Positions 61,452 to 64,000 of a stretch of 64,000 nucleotides of DNA are shown in pieces. The stretch lies in the NCBI GenBank assembly GCA_040385525.1, contig JAZKHE010000006.1, positions 310,001-374,000 of the forward strand, written 5' to 3'. Within the stretch, counting starts at the first letter, position 1. Each line of letters opens with the position of its first letter. The translations under genes were made by a program, and so were the position numbers. This DNA comes from JAZKHE01 sp040385525. GTDB lineage: Bacteria > Bacteroidota > Bacteroidia > UBA4408. The notes beneath the pieces were generated by a model. The model was not told the DNA's origin. It searched no databases and saw nothing but the letters and a program-made list of their open reading frames with translations.

Positions 61452-63950
61452 TTATTCTTTATTAAAATTCAAATCTACTAAAAAAACACTTCCTTTTCCA
61501 GGTCTTGTTATATTATTTACTTCAGCACGAATTAAACGTGCTCTTTCGTTTATATTTTTTAAACCTTTTGTTTTAAAATTAATTTTACTTTTTTCAAAAC
61601 CTACCCCATTGTCTGCTACCGAAATACTAATTGCGTTGTCGTTATAAGAAATATCGATTAAAATTGAATCGCATTTACTGTGTGATACGGCATTTAAAAT
61701 AATTTCAGCAACCATTCTAAACAATTCAACTTCATAAACAATGCCTAATCTAACTTTGTTTAAGTTACTAGTAAATCTAAAATCTATTGATGTAGATTCT
61801 TTTTTATGCTTAGCTATTAACTCTTCTATTGCGGCCTCTAAACCAAAATCGTAAAGTGATGAAGGCGATAAATCTTTTGAAATAACTCTTATTCTATCAA
61901 TTACTTCTTTTAAATTAGTATCAATACTTGCAATTTTTTCTTGAAATGATTTTTCTTCGCTATATTTTTTAATAGAAGCTAACGCAAATTTTGTTGCCGT
62001 TAAAGTTTGCCCAATTCCTTCGTGCAAGTCTTTAGAAAACTTCATTCGCTCAGTTTCTTGCCCACTTAATACTGATAAAGTTCTAATTTTTTGTTCTCTT
62101 ATTTCTCTTAAATTTTTCTGATTTTCAATAAATTTTTTATAAGCTTCAGCATTTTTTTTATCACTTATATCATCTTCAATTACAATGTATTGCAATAATT
62201 TATTTTGTTCATCAACTATTGGCGTAATATTTACCATTGCCCAATAATTTGAATTATTTTTTCGCTTAATATTTAATTCACCTCTGTAAAAATTATTTGA
62301 AGCTAAAGCGTTTTCAATTTCATTTACAAGTTTTTTGTTAACATAACTTGCGTTTAAAATAAAAGGCTTTTTACCAATAACATTTTCAGATTCAGTATCA
62401 ATTAAATTTTGATACGCTTTGTTAATCCATTTAATTTTATGATTGCTATCTACTATATACACACCACTGCTAATAGAACTTGCTACAATAGAAAGTTCTT
62501 GCAATTCAAGTTCTTTTGTTTTAAAATCTGTAATATCTGTTAATAATAGCAAAACATTTTCAATTGCTTTTTTTGAATTAAAAATGGGCACGTAATCAAT
62601 TTTAACAAAAATAGTAGCGCCTAATTTATCTGTAAATTGCCTAATTGAATTTTGATTTAAACCCGATAAGCAGAAACTAAATTTTGTTACAAAACTCTCT
62701 TTCAAATCTCCAGAAAAATAGTTTTCAAATTTTTCGCCTTTTGCAATATCAAAACCAAATGTATTTTTAGAATTATATTGCATTATTTCATTAAACGAAA
62801 CAATTATACCTTCACTATCTAATAACAAAACACCTTGCAAATTGTGCTTTAGTATGGTTTCAAATTGCTTTTGGGTTTCTCGCAAAAGCAATGCATGATT
62901 TTTTTCATCAGTAATATCTGCTATAGTGCCGTAAACACCAATAATATTGTTATTTACAATGTCTGCAGAACCAGCAATTTTAAACCAATTATCTACACTA
63001 GTTACATTATTATAACTTAGTTCAAGTTCAAAATCGGCGCCATTTGTAGTGCAATTTTTAAAAATAGATTTAAAATAGTTAGTATTGGTTTCGTTAAGAA
63101 ATAATTTTAAAAAATCATTATAAGGTAACCTAGCATGAATTGTGTTTAAAATAATTTTTAAAGAGTTTGAAATTAAAACAGAGTTACTTATTAAATCAAA
63201 ATACCAATATCCCGATTTTGCAAATTGTTCTGTTTTTTGAAAAACTTTATTTATAATTCTATTGTGGTAATCATCAACAGCTTTTTTTTCAATTTGAATT
63301 GTTCCTCCATAAAAACAATTCATTTCGGGTATGCTTCTTAAAATTGTTCTGTACCAAATACTTTCGTTATTCGATTTTTTTAATTTATAAACAATATCAA
63401 GCGGAATATTTTTTTTAGTTAAGAGCTCAATTTTCGATTTAAAAACTAATATTGATTCTTCATCTAAAAATGAATAAATATCACTTACTTTTTTAATTTT
63501 TAAATGCTCAGGAAAAAATTTGGAGTAACTACTAAATGTTTTAAAACCATTTAATGTTATTGAACAAGTATGTAATTTTAAAGGAAATAAATCAAAATTA
63601 TTATCGTATAAATTTTGGTTACTATCAAACTTTTTTAACGATGAATTTAACTCAATAGAATCATTTTTAAATCCATTAATTATAAAATCCCCACCTTTTT
63701 TTTCATCAAAAAATAAGTTAACAAAACATTCTGTATTTCCACTTTTAAAATGAAACAACTCTCCTGCAAATTGGTTAACAATTAAACCTTTTAAAAACAA
63801 AAAATTATCTTTTGCAGGTATAAATGTTAATGGAGTAAAATAATAAAAAAATGACTCGCCTTTTATATCAAAAATAAATTCATCTGTGCCATCAATAATT
63901 AAATTATTAATGCATAAATTATTGCTTATTGATATTTGAATTTTTTTCAA
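61452..63950 (-). CDS. PAS-domain sensor histidine kinase (HisKA_3 type)
   Basis: 832 residues. The N-terminal about 200 residues have an unassigned beta-rich region followed by PAS-like units; further PAS domains reach about residue 600. The kinase core shows the phospho-acceptor H643 (FSKDLHEGIGQT) and HATPase_c motifs (LNAVSHSK, VADNGVGF). No membrane segment is seen. The start is a TTG at 63950: the frame is closed by a stop at 63972-63974 and contains no ATG until about residue 200, so TTG is the only reasonable start unless it is a broken gene. It is followed after 13 bases by its likely partner, the NarL-type regulator. Confidence 0.88.
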   Translation of the reverse strand: MKKIQISISNNLCINNLIIDGTDEFIFDIKGESFFYYFTPLTFIPAKDNFLFLKGLIVNQFAGELFHFKSGNTECFVNLFFDEKKGGDFIINGFKNDSIELNSSLKKFDSNQNLYDNNFDLFPLKLHTCSITLNGFKTFSSYSKFFPEHLKIKKVSDIYSFLDEESILVFKSKIELLTKKNIPLDIVYKLKKSNNESIWYRTILRSIPEMNCFYGGTIQIEKKAVDDYHNRIINKVFQKTEQFAKSGYWYFDLISNSVLISNSLKIILNTIHARLPYNDFLKLFLNETNTNYFKSIFKNCTTNGADFELELSYNNVTSVDNWFKIAGSADIVNNNIIGVYGTIADITDEKNHALLLRETQKQFETILKHNLQGVLLLDSEGIIVSFNEIMQYNSKNTFGFDIAKGEKFENYFSGDLKESFVTKFSFCLSGLNQNSIRQFTDKLGATIFVKIDYVPIFNSKKAIENVLLLLTDITDFKTKELELQELSIVASSISSGVYIVDSNHKIKWINKAYQNLIDTESENVIGKKPFILNASYVNKKLVNEIENALASNNFYRGELNIKRKNNSNYWAMVNITPIVDEQNKLLQYIVIEDDISDKKNAEAYKKFIENQKNLREIREQKIRTLSVLSGQETERMKFSKDLHEGIGQTLTATKFALASIKKYSEEKSFQEKIASIDTNLKEVIDRIRVISKDLSPSSLYDFGLEAAIEELIAKHKKESTSIDFRFTSNLNKVRLGIVYEVELFRMVAEIILNAVSHSKCDSILIDISYNDNAISISVADNGVGFEKSKINFKTKGLKNINERARLIRAEVNNITRPGKGSVFLVDLNFNKE

Positions 63951-64000
63951 AACAATTCTTAATAGAAGCTGTTACTTAATAGCTAATGTATTTTTTTATT

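Overview
This is a low-G+C chromosomal window from a member of the phylum Bacteroidota. The evidence is: type IX secretion (T9SS) C-terminal sorting domains on two secreted proteins; a TonB-type outer-membrane barrel with a carboxypeptidase-like N-terminal domain; TPR plus SpoIIE-type phosphatases; and several TAnnTTTG promoter boxes, some paired with TTTG about 19-22 bases upstream. I see no rRNA, tRNA or CRISPR array. I would not place it below phylum from sequence reading alone.

Layout. 1-4174: two tandem TPR/SpoIIE-type phosphatase genes, the first cut by the window edge. 4264-9519: a DEAD-box helicase, a small unknown gene, a 500-base array of REP-like hairpin repeats, then queE, folD and ffh on the minus strand, separated by quasi-periodic AT-rich spacers. 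9797-12934: an isolated 1045-residue metallophosphoesterase-NTPase protein that looks like a STAND-type immune sensor. 13228-18838: a lipoprotein, a T9SS cargo protein, a DUF2461-MepB-Ogt run containing a relic of a second DUF2461 gene, and a secreted protein with Tudor/agenet-like modules. 19007-24477: a PIN toxin-antitoxin pair, a TerB-DnaJ protein, htpG, and a tandem pair of LpxL-like acyltransferases. 24536-36975: a 3334-residue T9SS adhesin with 14 SprB-type repeats, and a secreted TPR protein. 37099-45923: a VWA/MoxR-like pair, an outer-membrane barrel, an acyltransferase, guaB and a small secreted protein.

46158-63950 is a dense signalling island: cheR, a stand-alone cheB domain, a response regulator fused to a SpoIIE-type phosphatase, a GAF-PAS-LOV histidine kinase (predicted blue-light sensor), two single-domain response regulators, two paralogous 103-residue proteins that may be divergent phosphotransfer proteins, a GAF/PAS sensor with no output domain, an 1826-residue GAF/PAS histidine kinase, and a convergent NarL-type regulator with its own PAS kinase. 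Tight spacing and overlaps (46973/46978, 51025/51025, 51826-51829) suggest much of 46158-52137 is co-transcribed. My inference is that light or redox input is routed to SpoIIE phosphatase, CheB/CheR and LuxR-type outputs.

The strongest anomalies are: (i) a 378-base, in-frame, GC-rich PAS-domain cassette inside the giant kinase, bounded by 14-base near-identical direct repeats that encode the ITERK linker; (ii) the metallophosphoesterase-STAND protein; (iii) the LOV kinase and the Hpt-like paralogs; (iv) the DUF2461 gene relic; (v) the REP-like repeat array that supplies the stop codon of the preceding gene.
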